This document shows positions 1 to 6,821 of a stretch of DNA of 18,062 nt, piece by piece. The stretch comes from Alistipes sp. UBA928 (lineage in GTDB: Bacteria; Bacteroidota; Bacteroidia; Bacteroidales; Rikenellaceae). The position numbers were made by a program, and so were the translations under genes. Each line of letters begins with the position of its first letter. Position 1 is the first letter of the stretch. The stretch spans positions 1 to 18,062 of the forward strand of contig DBDQ01000060.1 of the NCBI GenBank assembly GCA_002293665.1. The letters are read 5' to 3'. The notes beneath the pieces are model-generated. The model searched no databases. It was not told where the DNA came from and worked only from the letters and a program-made list of their open reading frames with translations.

Positions 1-1
1 G

Positions 2-139
2 TTCCTCAACGAGCAGGGCAAGATCCTTCCCCGCCGCCTCACCGGAACCTCGCAGAAATTCCAGAAGAAAGTGGCCCAGGCCGTTAAGCGCGCACGCCAC
101 CTCGCTCTTCTGCCGTTCGTAACCGACATGATGAAATAA
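2..139 (+). CDS. rpsR: 30S ribosomal protein S18 (C-terminal part, cut by window edge)
   Basis: This is the last 45 residues of ribosomal protein S18, a small-subunit protein that binds 16S rRNA in the platform together with S6. The frame opens at base 2 and reads FLNEQGKILPRR, then a TGTSQKFQKK segment and a basic helix ending RARHLALLPFV, the signature C-terminus of S18. The 5' end lies outside the window. The stop codon overlaps the strong ribosome binding site of rplI 14 bases downstream, the usual rpsF-rpsR-rplI order in Bacteroidetes, so the two genes are almost certainly co-transcribed. The protein ends in MMK after the conserved FV, a short ordinary tail. Confidence 0.95.
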   Translation, partial: FLNEQGKILPRRLTGTSQKFQKKVAQAVKRARHLALLPFVTDMMK

Positions 140-144
140 GGAGG
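138..144 (+). promoter_or_regulatory. Strong Shine-Dalgarno (AAGGAGG) before rplI
   Basis: AAGGAGG is complementary to the anti-Shine-Dalgarno end of 16S rRNA and lies 9 bases before the ATG of rplI, overlapping the last two bases of the rpsR stop codon. None of the other starts I inspected in this window has a comparable site; they are preceded by A/T-rich sequence. Bacteroidetes ribosomes are known to use Shine-Dalgarno pairing rarely, so a near-perfect site here is unusual. Confidence 0.8.
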
Positions 145-153
145 GCCCAGATT

Positions 154-780
154 ATGCAGATTATACTTACGAAAGACGTAGACAATTTGGGCTACGCAAA
201 TGATATAGTGGACGTCAAACCGGGATACGCCAACAACTTCCTCATCCCGCAGGGCATGGCCAAAGCCGCCACCCAGACGGCCCGCAAGATACTTGCCGAA
301 AACCTCAAGCAGCGTGCCCACAAGGATGCCAAGATTCAGGCCGACGCCCAGGCTTTAGCCGACAAGATCGCAAACCTGCCGTTGGTATTCAAGATGAAGG
401 CGAGCGAGAGCGGAAAGATTTTCGGCTCGGTCACCTCGCAGATGATCGCCGACGCGATGGCAGAAAAGGGTGTCGAGATCGACCGCAAGCACATTACCGT
501 CGAGCCGTTCAAGACGTTGGGTGCCTACACCGCCGAGGTTCGCCTCCACAAACATGTGAAGGGGACCATCAACTTCTCCGTCGAACCCGAAGGTGCGCTC
601 ATCAAGGAGGAGAAAGACGAGGCTCCGGCGAAAGAAAAGAAGGCCAAAGCTGCCGAGATAGCCGAAGAGATTGTCGAGAAAGTGTTGGAGACCGCTGCAA
701 TGGCAGAGCAAATGGCCGATGCGCTCCCCTCCGCCGGAGTTGTCGAGGTTGTAGAACCGATCGAGATCAAATCCGAATAG
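154..780 (+). CDS. rplI: 50S ribosomal protein L9 with long C-terminal extension
   Basis: L9 binds 23S rRNA near the base of the L1 stalk and spans outwards on the ribosome, with a role in translational fidelity. Residues 1-50 are the N-terminal L9 domain (MQIILTKDVDNLGYANDIV, then KPGYANNFLIPQG), followed by the long connecting helix and a C-terminal domain to about residue 147 (GKIFGSVTSQMIADA and a VKGTINFSV ending). L9 is normally about 150 residues; this one has 208. Residues 148-208 form a Lys/Glu/Ala-rich tail that should fold partly as an amphipathic helix (about 165-190) and ends acidic (EVVEPIEIKSE). The ATG is fixed by the Shine-Dalgarno 9 bases upstream. The gene is the last of the S6-S18-L9 operon and is followed by a hairpin terminator. 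Confidence 0.96.
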   Translation: MQIILTKDVDNLGYANDIVDVKPGYANNFLIPQGMAKAATQTARKILAENLKQRAHKDAKIQADAQALADKIANLPLVFKMKASESGKIFGSVTSQMIADAMAEKGVEIDRKHITVEPFKTLGAYTAEVRLHKHVKGTINFSVEPEGALIKEEKDEAPAKEKKAKAAEIAEEIVEKVLETAAMAEQMADALPSAGVVEVVEPIEIKSE

Positions 781-812
781 GCTGAGTAATCTCTGTCGAG
801 ACAAACGCTAAG

Positions 813-850
813 AGACCTGCGCCGTTTTACGGTTGCGGGTCTTTTTATTT
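813..850 (+). terminator. Hairpin terminator after rplI, shared with the facing ABC gene
   Basis: An imperfect stem pairs 813-825 (AGACCTGCGCCGT) with 829-842 (ACGGTTGCGGGTCT) around a T-rich loop, followed by TTTTATTT. It fits a rho-independent terminator for the rplI operon. The T-tract contains the stop codon of the minus-strand ABC gene (845-847), so it may also help end that transcript. Confidence 0.7.
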
Positions 851-1510
851 GACGTAGCCATATTTTTGGAGGTCGTCGAGCGAGGCAACGGGGCGGACGG
901 GGCGGGCGGCGATGAGGTAGAGGTCATCGGCGATGTCGCACACGTCGCGATAGAGGTGGTCGGAGACGAGGATGCCCTTGCCGGCGCGCGCCGTATCGCA
1001 GATCATCGTCTTCAGAACTCCGGCGTGTAGCGGCGACACCTGAGAAAAGGGTTCGTCGAGCAGGCAGAATCGCGACAGCGGCGAGGCCAGCACGACGAAA
1101 ACCTCCAACACACGCCGTTCGCCGCCCGAAAGCGCCGCCGCGGGCGAGGAGAGGTACGGTTCCATGGCGGGAAACCACTCAAGAAGCCCGCCCGCGCCGA
1201 GCCCATAGTCGCGCAAGGCGTTTCGCACAAGCCGCCCGCTCGGAACGAATCCGTACTGCGGAGCGTACGTCACCCCGTGTTGGTAAGCGCGACGAACCCA
1301 CCCGCCGTCGATGCGCACGGAACTGTCGGGAACGGCGAGCGAACCGTGCACGATCCTCATCAGGCAACTTTTGCCGCTCCCGTTGCGGCCGAGCAGCCCC
1401 GTCACCCGACCCGTCGCGACCTTCATGTAAACGCTCTGCAAGACATGCCGATCACCGAACGAGAGGTGAACGCCATCAACCTCGATGGTATGGGTCACGA
1501 GAGTTTGCAT
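845..1510 (-). CDS. ABC transporter ATP-binding protein
   Basis: This 221-residue ATPase of the ABC superfamily hydrolyses ATP to drive a membrane partner. It has Walker A GRNGSGKS (41-48), a Q-loop glutamine in APQYGF (85), the LSGGE signature (128-132), Walker B FCLLDEP with catalytic Glu153, and an H-loop His185 in VSDH. I start it at the ATG giving MQTLVTHTIEVDG, because the longer frame prefix (Cys/Arg-rich) does not match the family and lies inside the upstream gene. The start overlaps the end of the membrane-protein gene by 16 bases, suggesting translational coupling. The length fits a stand-alone nucleotide-binding subunit with a single NBD. The substrate cannot be read from the sequence; export or lipoprotein-type ABC roles are both possible. 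Confidence 0.9.
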   Translation of the reverse strand: MQTLVTHTIEVDGVHLSFGDRHVLQSVYMKVATGRVTGLLGRNGSGKSCLMRIVHGSLAVPDSSVRIDGGWVRRAYQHGVTYAPQYGFVPSGRLVRNALRDYGLGAGGLLEWFPAMEPYLSSPAAALSGGERRVLEVFVVLASPLSRFCLLDEPFSQVSPLHAGVLKTMICDTARAGKGILVSDHLYRDVCDIADDLYLIAARPVRPVASLDDLQKYGYVK

Positions 1511-1851
1511 ACAATTGCGATAGCGACACCCGCCGCAAAAACAGTCATATCGAGGGCTATCGACCAACCCCACAACGCGCGCGGCGTCATACCGAGATTG
1601 GTGAAATAGTAGCGTGACCGTGCGCCGAACTCACGCATAAAATACCAGATGAGAACCATCACCGCCACCTTGAACATCATAACGAACGGCAACGTCATCA
1701 CCCCCGTCCTCGCGAGCGTCATCACCCCCACGGCCGTAACAAGGTTGCTCGCGAATGCCCACGGGCGGTAGAAGAGCAGTATGAGTTTCGATCGCCGGAG
1801 CAGCGACAACAGCAGGGGCAATGACGGCAGTGGCGGAGGACTCATGCACAT
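1495..1851 (-). CDS. Small membrane protein, putative partner of the ABC ATPase
   Basis: I do not recognise a named family. From ATG 1851 the protein has 118 residues: a short Pro/Leu-rich N-terminus, then three likely membrane segments at about 22-47, 50-72 and 93-115, with a polar loop between the last two containing FGARSRYYFTNLGMTPRA. ATG 1845 (six bases in) and a TTG at 1869 are alternative starts; none has a Shine-Dalgarno. Its end overlaps the ABC ATPase start by 16 bases, so the two are probably one operon and the protein may be a reduced permease or accessory subunit. Three helices is far fewer than the six usual per ABC permease subunit, so oligomerisation or another permease elsewhere would be needed. 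The partnership is inferred from overlap only. Confidence 0.65.
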   Translation of the reverse strand: MCMSPPPLPSLPLLLSLLRRSKLILLFYRPWAFASNLVTAVGVMTLARTGVMTLPFVMMFKVAVMVLIWYFMREFGARSRYYFTNLGMTPRALWGWSIALDMTVFAAGVAIAIVCKLS

Positions 1852-1887
1852 ACAACGGCCCGTCACCAATATTTATTGCCGCCGGGA

Positions 1888-2571
1888 TTACGCCTCTTTG
1901 GTGTCGAGGGCACGCCAGATGATGGCGGCGAGGGCGGCTCCGGCAAGCGGGGCTACGATGAAGAGCCATAGCTGGCCCAATGCGCGGGCACTGCCTCCGA
2001 CGGCCTCGAACAGTGCCGGGCCGATCGAACGGGCCGGATTGACCGATGTGCCCGTGATGGGGATACACACGATGTGGATCAGTACCAGTGCCAGACCGAT
2101 CGCAAGGCCGGCGAACTTGCCGTGGGCCCCGGAAGAGGTCGTCCCCAGCACAACCAGTACAAAGATAAACGTGAAGACCACCTCGGCTATCAGTGCGCGC
2201 ATCATGGCTCCGTCGGCAAAGCCATTGGCACCCGTCAGTGTAGTCGTCGACCCCGAGCCGGTGGCCAAAATCCACAGGATGGCCGAGCCGACAAGCGCCC
2301 CGATCACCTGGAACAGCATGTACATTCCGGCGTCGCGGCCCGACATGCGGCCCGAGAGCCAAACACCCAGCGTGATGGCGGGATTGATGTGGCAGCCCGA
2401 AATTTTTCCGATAGTGTAGGCCATAGCCACGACAGACAGACCGAAAGCGAATGCCACACCAAGAGTCCCCGCAGGAGCGAACGGCTGTCCGGCACCGGCG
2501 AAGACCGCCGCACCGCAACCCAACAGTACAAGCACCATTGTGCCGACAAGTTCTGCTAAATACTTTTTCAT
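1888..2571 (-). CDS. aqpZ: Aquaporin Z-type water channel
   Basis: This 227-residue member of the major intrinsic protein family passes water across the inner membrane. Both half-helix motifs are present: HINPAITLG (NPA at 63-65) and TSVNPARS (NPA at 178-180). Residues aligning with the E. coli AqpZ aromatic/arginine filter are all kept (Phe43, His166, Thr175, Arg181), which points to water rather than glycerol. I start it at MKKYLAELVG; an in-frame extension upstream has no family match and would cover the intergenic hairpin. The gene ends 36 bases before the small membrane protein, so read-through into the ABC pair is possible. TAACTTTA on the minus strand (2607-2614) is a near match to a Bacteroidetes -7 box. 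Confidence 0.94.
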   Translation of the reverse strand: MKKYLAELVGTMVLVLLGCGAAVFAGAGQPFAPAGTLGVAFAFGLSVVAMAYTIGKISGCHINPAITLGVWLSGRMSGRDAGMYMLFQVIGALVGSAILWILATGSGSTTTLTGANGFADGAMMRALIAEVVFTFIFVLVVLGTTSSGAHGKFAGLAIGLALVLIHIVCIPITGTSVNPARSIGPALFEAVGGSARALGQLWLFIVAPLAGAALAAIIWRALDTKEA

Positions 2572-2632
2572 AATCGTTGATACTTTATTGTTAGTCTTAT
2601 CGATGGTAAAGTTACGCAAAAAAATGAACAAT

Positions 2633-2654
2633 CCCAACCCCCGGGAGGGTTGGG
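2633..2654 (-). terminator. Hairpin between the DUF4878-like gene and aqpZ
   Basis: A perfect 8-bp inverted repeat (CCCAACCC at 2633-2640, GGGTTGGG at 2647-2654) has a 6-base loop. Read on the minus strand it lies about 35 bases after the stop of the lipoprotein gene and is followed by ATTGTTCATTTTTTT, so it fits a rho-independent terminator for that gene, with the T-run slightly displaced. It separates that gene from aqpZ, whose promoter should lie just beyond it. Confidence 0.6.
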
Positions 2655-2689
2655 GTGAAAAGAACGGCTTGCCGCGCATAGAGAGGAAA

Positions 2690-3352
2690 CTATCTCACCT
2701 GGGTATCGACCACGGTTCCGTCGTCGAGCGTGCGTATAACCTCGCGGTGGCGCTGGCCGTTTTCGAGCACTTTTATCACCTCGACCTGGCCATTGTGGTG
2801 GTTGATGTCCTTGATGAACTGTTTTTCACCGGTGTCGCGGCTCTTATCCTTGACGAAGTCGCGCTCGTGGCCGGTGCGCACTTTTATGACCTCGGTGTTG
2901 CCCTCGCTGGTGGTTGCGCGCCATATCTCCTTGTAGGGGGTTTCGCGCACCTTCCACATGTCGTACTCGTTGATCATATGCAGATTGACTGTCTTCACCA
3001 AGCCGTCGTTGTAGTGGCTGGCAACCACCACGTCGCAGGAAGTATTGTCGGGCGAGGGTTTTTCGGAGACGAGTTTCACCTCGCGGATGCCTCCGCGGCG
3101 GGCCACGTCGGGATGGTGGATGGCACGCAGTGCCGTTGCGTGGGCCTTGTCGACCTCGGCTTTCATTTCGGCGGGCGGGGTTTCGGTGAACGAGATCGCC
3201 TTGACGAACGCTTCGTAGTCGTTGTTCATGATGTGTTCCACGTACTGTTTCGCGGCTTCTCCCGGAGTGGCCGCGACCACCTTGGGACGGCACGAGGTGA
3301 CGACCGCTGCAGCGGTGAGGCAGCAGAACGCCAAATAGATAATTTTTTTCAT
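2690..3352 (-). CDS. DUF4878-like lipoprotein
   Basis: A 220-residue predicted lipoprotein. The N-terminus MKKIIYLAFCCLTAAAVVTSC is a signal peptide with a lipobox-like VTSC, giving lipidation at Cys21. An ATG six bases upstream (MNMKK) is an equally possible start. Residues about 28-137 (TPGEAAKQYVEHIMNNDYEAFVK, then an HYNDG turn and a DMWKVRETP end) resemble the NTF2-like DUF4878 fold common in Bacteroidetes lipoproteins. The C-terminal 80 residues are charged and contain two related stretches, EVIKVRTGHERDFVKD and EVIKVLENGQRHREVI, suggesting an internal duplication. Function is unknown; an envelope location is inferred from the signal. It stands alone, divergent from the sugar cassette. 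Confidence 0.85.
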   Translation of the reverse strand: MKKIIYLAFCCLTAAAVVTSCRPKVVAATPGEAAKQYVEHIMNNDYEAFVKAISFTETPPAEMKAEVDKAHATALRAIHHPDVARRGGIREVKLVSEKPSPDNTSCDVVVASHYNDGLVKTVNLHMINEYDMWKVRETPYKEIWRATTSEGNTEVIKVRTGHERDFVKDKSRDTGEKQFIKDINHHNGQVEVIKVLENGQRHREVIRTLDDGTVVDTQVR

Positions 3353-3469
3353 ATTCATCAGGTTTTTAATATTTTCGATTATCACACTCTCTTATTCCAT
3401 AAATTGTGCCAAACGCTGGATAACTGTCCGTGACGCACCATTAAAAGTATAGCGAAGATTTTTTTTATC

Positions 3470-3485
3470 ACATGCGGCGGCATGT
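3470..3485. promoter_or_regulatory. Inverted repeat touching the -33 box, possible operator
   Basis: ACATGC and GCATGT form a perfect 6-bp dyad with a GGCG spacer in the 226-base gap between divergent genes. Its last base is the first base of the predicted -33 box of the sugar cassette promoter. Placed there it could be a regulator binding site. It lacks a T-tract after it on either strand, which argues against a terminator. Confidence 0.35.
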
Positions 3486-3516
3486 TTGTTTGGTATTGTA
3501 AAATTTTTTAATTTTG
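3485..3516 (+). promoter_or_regulatory. Bacteroidetes-type promoter for the sugar cassette
   Basis: TTTG (3485-3488) and TAATTTTG (3509-3516) are separated by 20 bases, matching the Bacteroidetes primary sigma consensus TTTG-N19-21-TAnnTTTG. Transcription would start near 3523, leaving a leader of about 55 bases before the epimerase-like ATG at 3579. Confidence 0.55.
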
Positions 3517-3578
3517 ACGGCGGATTATCGCTGTGACTGGCAATAAGCAAAATATCATAAATTTCAAAACTGACATAA

Positions 3579-4445
3579 ATGGACAGAAGAGACTTTTTAA
3601 AAAAGAGCGCTTGGGGGATCGCCGGGGCAATCGTCGGAGGCAGCATTCTGGGCACCATCGCAGGGTCGACGACCGGATGTGCACCCGCAGCGGCTAAAAA
3701 ACGGATCGGACTGCAACTATGGTCGCTGCGCGACGCCCTGCGCAACGATCCCAAGGCCACACTCGCAGCCATTGCGGCGATGGGTTACACCGAGATCGAG
3801 ACGGCGGATTACAACAACGGCAAAGTTTACGGTTTTACGCCCGCCGAGTTCCGAACCGTCGTAGAGGAATTGGGCATGAAGGTGTCGAGCTGCCACATAG
3901 GCGGAGGGCGCGAGCAGGACGACGCATGGTGGGCGCAGGCCATTACCGACCACAAGGCGATGGGGTGCCGCTACATTGTGATCCCCTCGTTCCGGCTGGG
4001 CGAGACGTTGGCCGAAATCGACACCATGTGCGCCTACTTCAACCGGGTGGGGGCGATGTGCAAGGCTCAGGGTATCGTGTTGGGCTATCACAACCACAGC
4101 GCCGAATTCCGGGTGGTCGAGGAGCAGGTGATATACGACAGGATGCTGGCTCAAACGACACCCGACGTCGTGTTCGAGATGGACGTGTATTGGGTGAAAG
4201 AGGGAGGCGCCGATCCCGTGGCCTATCTGAACAAATACGCCGGCCGTTTCCCGGTACTGCACATCAAGGACGACAGCGTGATCGGCGAGAGCGGCAAGAT
4301 GGACTTCGAGGCGATCTTCAACGCCGCCTACGCACAGGGCATGACGGACTATTACGTCGAGGTGGAGCAGTACACACCCTACCCTCCCGAGCAGTGTGTG
4401 CAGAAGAGTTTCGACTTCCTCGAAGTGGCTCCCTACGTAAAATAG
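3579..4445 (+). CDS. Exported sugar phosphate isomerase/epimerase-family TIM-barrel protein
   Basis: This 288-residue protein belongs to the AP-endonuclease-2-like TIM barrel family, which includes xylose isomerase-like sugar epimerases and 3-keto-sugar epimerases such as E. coli YcjR. Residues 1-34 are an export signal with a twin-arginine motif (RRDFLKK), a hydrophobic stretch and TTGC that could be a lipobox (Cys34). The barrel follows: IGLQLWSLRD, MGYTEIE with Glu74, GYHNH (169-173), MDVYW with Asp202, HIKD with His228, and EVE near 261-263; these acidic and His residues are where the family binds its divalent metal. It is the first gene of a three-gene cassette, with 33 bases to the next. 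The likely substrate is a keto-sugar made by the neighbouring oxidoreductase; this is inferred from context. Confidence 0.88.
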   Translation: MDRRDFLKKSAWGIAGAIVGGSILGTIAGSTTGCAPAAAKKRIGLQLWSLRDALRNDPKATLAAIAAMGYTEIETADYNNGKVYGFTPAEFRTVVEELGMKVSSCHIGGGREQDDAWWAQAITDHKAMGCRYIVIPSFRLGETLAEIDTMCAYFNRVGAMCKAQGIVLGYHNHSAEFRVVEEQVIYDRMLAQTTPDVVFEMDVYWVKEGGADPVAYLNKYAGRFPVLHIKDDSVIGESGKMDFEAIFNAAYAQGMTDYYVEVEQYTPYPPEQCVQKSFDFLEVAPYVK

Positions 4446-4478
4446 ACTCCCTTAACTCGTAACTAAACTTAACCTGAT

Positions 4479-5966
4479 ATGTCAACTAAAATTTCGAGAA
4501 GAAACTTTCTCAAGACGGGAGCGGCCGGTCTGGCGGGCCTGACCGTCATTCCGGGCAGGGCGCTCGGCAGCGTCGTGGGACAGACCGCACCCTCCGACAA
4601 GGTGAACGTTGCGGGAGTGGGCGTGGGCGGCCGCGGCAGCGGCGTGCTGCGCGAGATGGGCGACGGAGCCAACATCGTGGCCCTGTGCGATACCGACCAC
4701 TACTACGCAAAGTCGACTTTTGAGCGCTATCCGGCGGCAACAAGGTTCTGGGACTGGCGCGAGATGTACGACCGCATGGCGGGCGACATCGACGCCGTGA
4801 TGGTGGCGACACCCGACCATACCCACGCCTTGGTGGCATCGACCGGTATGTCGCTCGGCAAGCATGTGTACGTCGAGAAACCCCTCACCCACTCTGTCTA
4901 CGAGTCGAGGCTGCTTACCAATCTCGCCGCGCATCACAATGTGGCGACACAGATGGGTAATCAGGGTTCGTCGGGAGACGGCGTGGCCGACATCTGCGAC
5001 TGGATATGGAACGGCGAGATCGGCGAGGTGACGCGCGTGGAGTGTTTCACCGACCGCCCCATTTGGCCGCAGGGGCTGATGCGTCCCGCGAAGGAAGACC
5101 GTGTGCCCAGAACCCTTAACTGGGATCTGTTTATAGGCCCGGCTCCGATGAGGCCCTACAACGCGATCTACCAACCGTGGAACTGGCGTGGATGGTGGGA
5201 CTTCGGTACCGGCGCACTCGGCGATATGGCTTGCCACATTCTCCACCCCGTGTTCAAGGCCCTCAAGTTGGGTTATCCCTCCACGGCTCAGGGGTCATCG
5301 ACGCTGCTTCTCACCGAATGCGCCCCGCAGGCCCAGAACGTGAAACTGGTGTTCCCGGCTCGCGACAATATGCCGAAGGTGGCAATGCCCGAGGTGACTG
5401 TGACGTGGAGCGACGGCGGTATACTGCCTTTCCGCCCCGAGGGTCTGCCCGACGGCAAGAACCTCAACGTGCAGGGTGGTGCGTGCATTTTCTACGGCAC
5501 GAAAGATACTCTGATCTGCGGTTGCTACGGAGTGGACCCCTATCTGCTGAGCGGTCGCGTGCCTTCGGCTCCGAAGGTTGCCCGCAGGGTCGAGGGTGGT
5601 GTGGGCGGACACGCGGCAGACTTCCTGCGCGCCTGCAAGGAGAGTGCATCGAGTCGCGTGAAGACCAACTCCGACTTCTCGGAAGCGGGCCCGTTCAACG
5701 AGATGGTGGTGATGGGTGTTTTGGCGGTGCGTCTTCAGGGCCTCAACAAGGTGCTCGAATGGGATGGCCCCGGAATGAGGTTCACCAACATCGGCGCCGA
5801 CGAGACGATCCGCACCGTCGTAGAGGACGGTTTCAAGATCGAGGACGGTCACCCGACATTCAACAAAACGTGGACCGATCCCGTGAACGCACTCGAATTC
5901 GCACAGGGATTGATCAAACACAACTATCGCGAACCGTGGAAATTAGTCGATATGCCAAAAATCTAA
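4479..5966 (+). CDS. Tat-exported Gfo/Idh/MocA-family oxidoreductase
   Basis: This 495-residue NAD(P)-dependent dehydrogenase is of the glucose-fructose oxidoreductase/inositol dehydrogenase/MocA family. The N-terminus SRRNFLK plus a hydrophobic stretch to about residue 32 is a twin-arginine signal. The Rossmann domain follows: GVGVGGRG (46-53), CDTD (70-73), TPDHTH (111-116), and the EKP catalytic lysine motif (133-135). The C-terminal alpha/beta substrate domain carries GDMACHILH (248-256), where the family places its catalytic His. Members such as E. coli YcjS oxidise C3 of glycosides, and the family prototype in Zymomonas is exported with its cofactor already bound. It sits between an epimerase-like gene and a DUF1080 gene 16 bases downstream, so oxidation of a sugar or glycoside at C3 is the likely role. 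Substrate is unknown. Confidence 0.93.
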   Translation: MSTKISRRNFLKTGAAGLAGLTVIPGRALGSVVGQTAPSDKVNVAGVGVGGRGSGVLREMGDGANIVALCDTDHYYAKSTFERYPAATRFWDWREMYDRMAGDIDAVMVATPDHTHALVASTGMSLGKHVYVEKPLTHSVYESRLLTNLAAHHNVATQMGNQGSSGDGVADICDWIWNGEIGEVTRVECFTDRPIWPQGLMRPAKEDRVPRTLNWDLFIGPAPMRPYNAIYQPWNWRGWWDFGTGALGDMACHILHPVFKALKLGYPSTAQGSSTLLLTECAPQAQNVKLVFPARDNMPKVAMPEVTVTWSDGGILPFRPEGLPDGKNLNVQGGACIFYGTKDTLICGCYGVDPYLLSGRVPSAPKVARRVEGGVGGHAADFLRACKESASSRVKTNSDFSEAGPFNEMVVMGVLAVRLQGLNKVLEWDGPGMRFTNIGADETIRTVVEDGFKIEDGHPTFNKTWTDPVNALEFAQGLIKHNYREPWKLVDMPKI

Positions 5967-5982
5967 ATTTCAGATCAATAAG

Positions 5983-6783
5983 ATGAAAAAAATTGCATTT
6001 ATCGCAGCCCTTGCCGTGGCACTGACCGCCTGCTGGGGCAACCAGAACAAAAAGGCCGTCGAAGAGGGGGCCGCAACCGAAGTTGCCGTAACCCAGAATC
6101 AGGTGGTGGAGATATTCAACGGCACCGACTTCACCGGATGGCGCGGATACAACATGCCCGGCATGCCCGAGAACAGCCGCTGGGTTGTGGAGGACGGCGC
6201 AATGAAGATCAACGGTAACGAACGCGGCGAAGGCGACCACAACATTCTCTACGCAACTCCGTTCAAGAACTTCAAGCTGACGTTCGACTGGAAGGTGTCG
6301 AAGGGTGGCAACTCGGGCGTGTTCTTCTACGTGAAGGAGGTTCCCGCGACCGACGGCCCCTACTACATCACAGCTCCCGAGTACCAAATACTCGACAATG
6401 CCAACCATCCCGACGCGAAACTGGGTGTGAACGGCAACCGTGCCTCGGCATCGCTCTACGACATGATCCCGGCCAATCCGCAGAACGCAAAGCCTTTCGG
6501 CGAGTGGAACACCGGCGGAATCATGGTCTATCAGGGTACCGTGATCCACTACCAGAACGAGGAGGCCGTGGCAGAGTACCACCTGTGGACTCCCGAATGG
6601 AGCGCGATGATCGAAAAGAGCAAGTTCAGCAGCACCAATCCCAACTGGCCTAAGGCTTTCGAGTACCTGACCAAGGGTTTGGGTACCGATGATGCCGGTA
6701 ATGTGGTGGGTGGTTACATTCTGCTGCAAGACCACGGTAATGATGTGTGGTTCCGCAATCTTAAGGTCGAGATACTCGACTAA
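5983..6783 (+). CDS. DUF1080 (3-keto-glycoside hydrolase family) lipoprotein
   Basis: This 266-residue protein starts MKKIAFIAALAVALTAC, a lipoprotein signal with lipidation at Cys17, followed by a 25-residue linker. Residues about 42-266 form a concanavalin-like beta-sandwich of the DUF1080 family, recognised by FNGTDFTGWRGY (45-56), GGNSGVFFYV (108-117), PEYQILDN (132-139) and WFRNLKVEIL at the end. The family has been linked to hydrolysis of 3-keto-disaccharides and other 3-keto-glycosides. It is last in the cassette, behind the dehydrogenase that would make such a keto-sugar, and is followed by a strong terminator. Location at the outer or inner membrane surface is inferred from the lipobox. 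The start is fixed by the signal peptide; no Shine-Dalgarno is present. Confidence 0.92.
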   Translation: MKKIAFIAALAVALTACWGNQNKKAVEEGAATEVAVTQNQVVEIFNGTDFTGWRGYNMPGMPENSRWVVEDGAMKINGNERGEGDHNILYATPFKNFKLTFDWKVSKGGNSGVFFYVKEVPATDGPYYITAPEYQILDNANHPDAKLGVNGNRASASLYDMIPANPQNAKPFGEWNTGGIMVYQGTVIHYQNEEAVAEYHLWTPEWSAMIEKSKFSSTNPNWPKAFEYLTKGLGTDDAGNVVGGYILLQDHGNDVWFRNLKVEILD

Positions 6784-6820
6784 AAAAACAAACGCCCCTT
6801 TCGGGGCGTTTGTTTTTATT
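6784..6820. terminator. Bidirectional rho-independent terminator
   Basis: A perfect stem pairs AAACAAACGCCCC (6786-6798) with GGGGCGTTTGTTT (6803-6815) around a TTTC loop, with an A-run before it and a T-run after it. It closes the plus-strand sugar cassette immediately after its stop codon and also the facing minus-strand SGNH gene, whose stop is at 6822-6824. Confidence 0.92.
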
Positions 6821-6821
6821 T

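Noticed and set aside
1781..2419. A plus-strand open frame of 212 residues opposite aqpZ
   Set aside because: Antisense to aquaporin motifs, no plausible signal or domain.
3470..3485. The dyad as a terminator for either divergent gene
   Set aside because: It lies upstream of both genes and has no T-tract after it on either strand.
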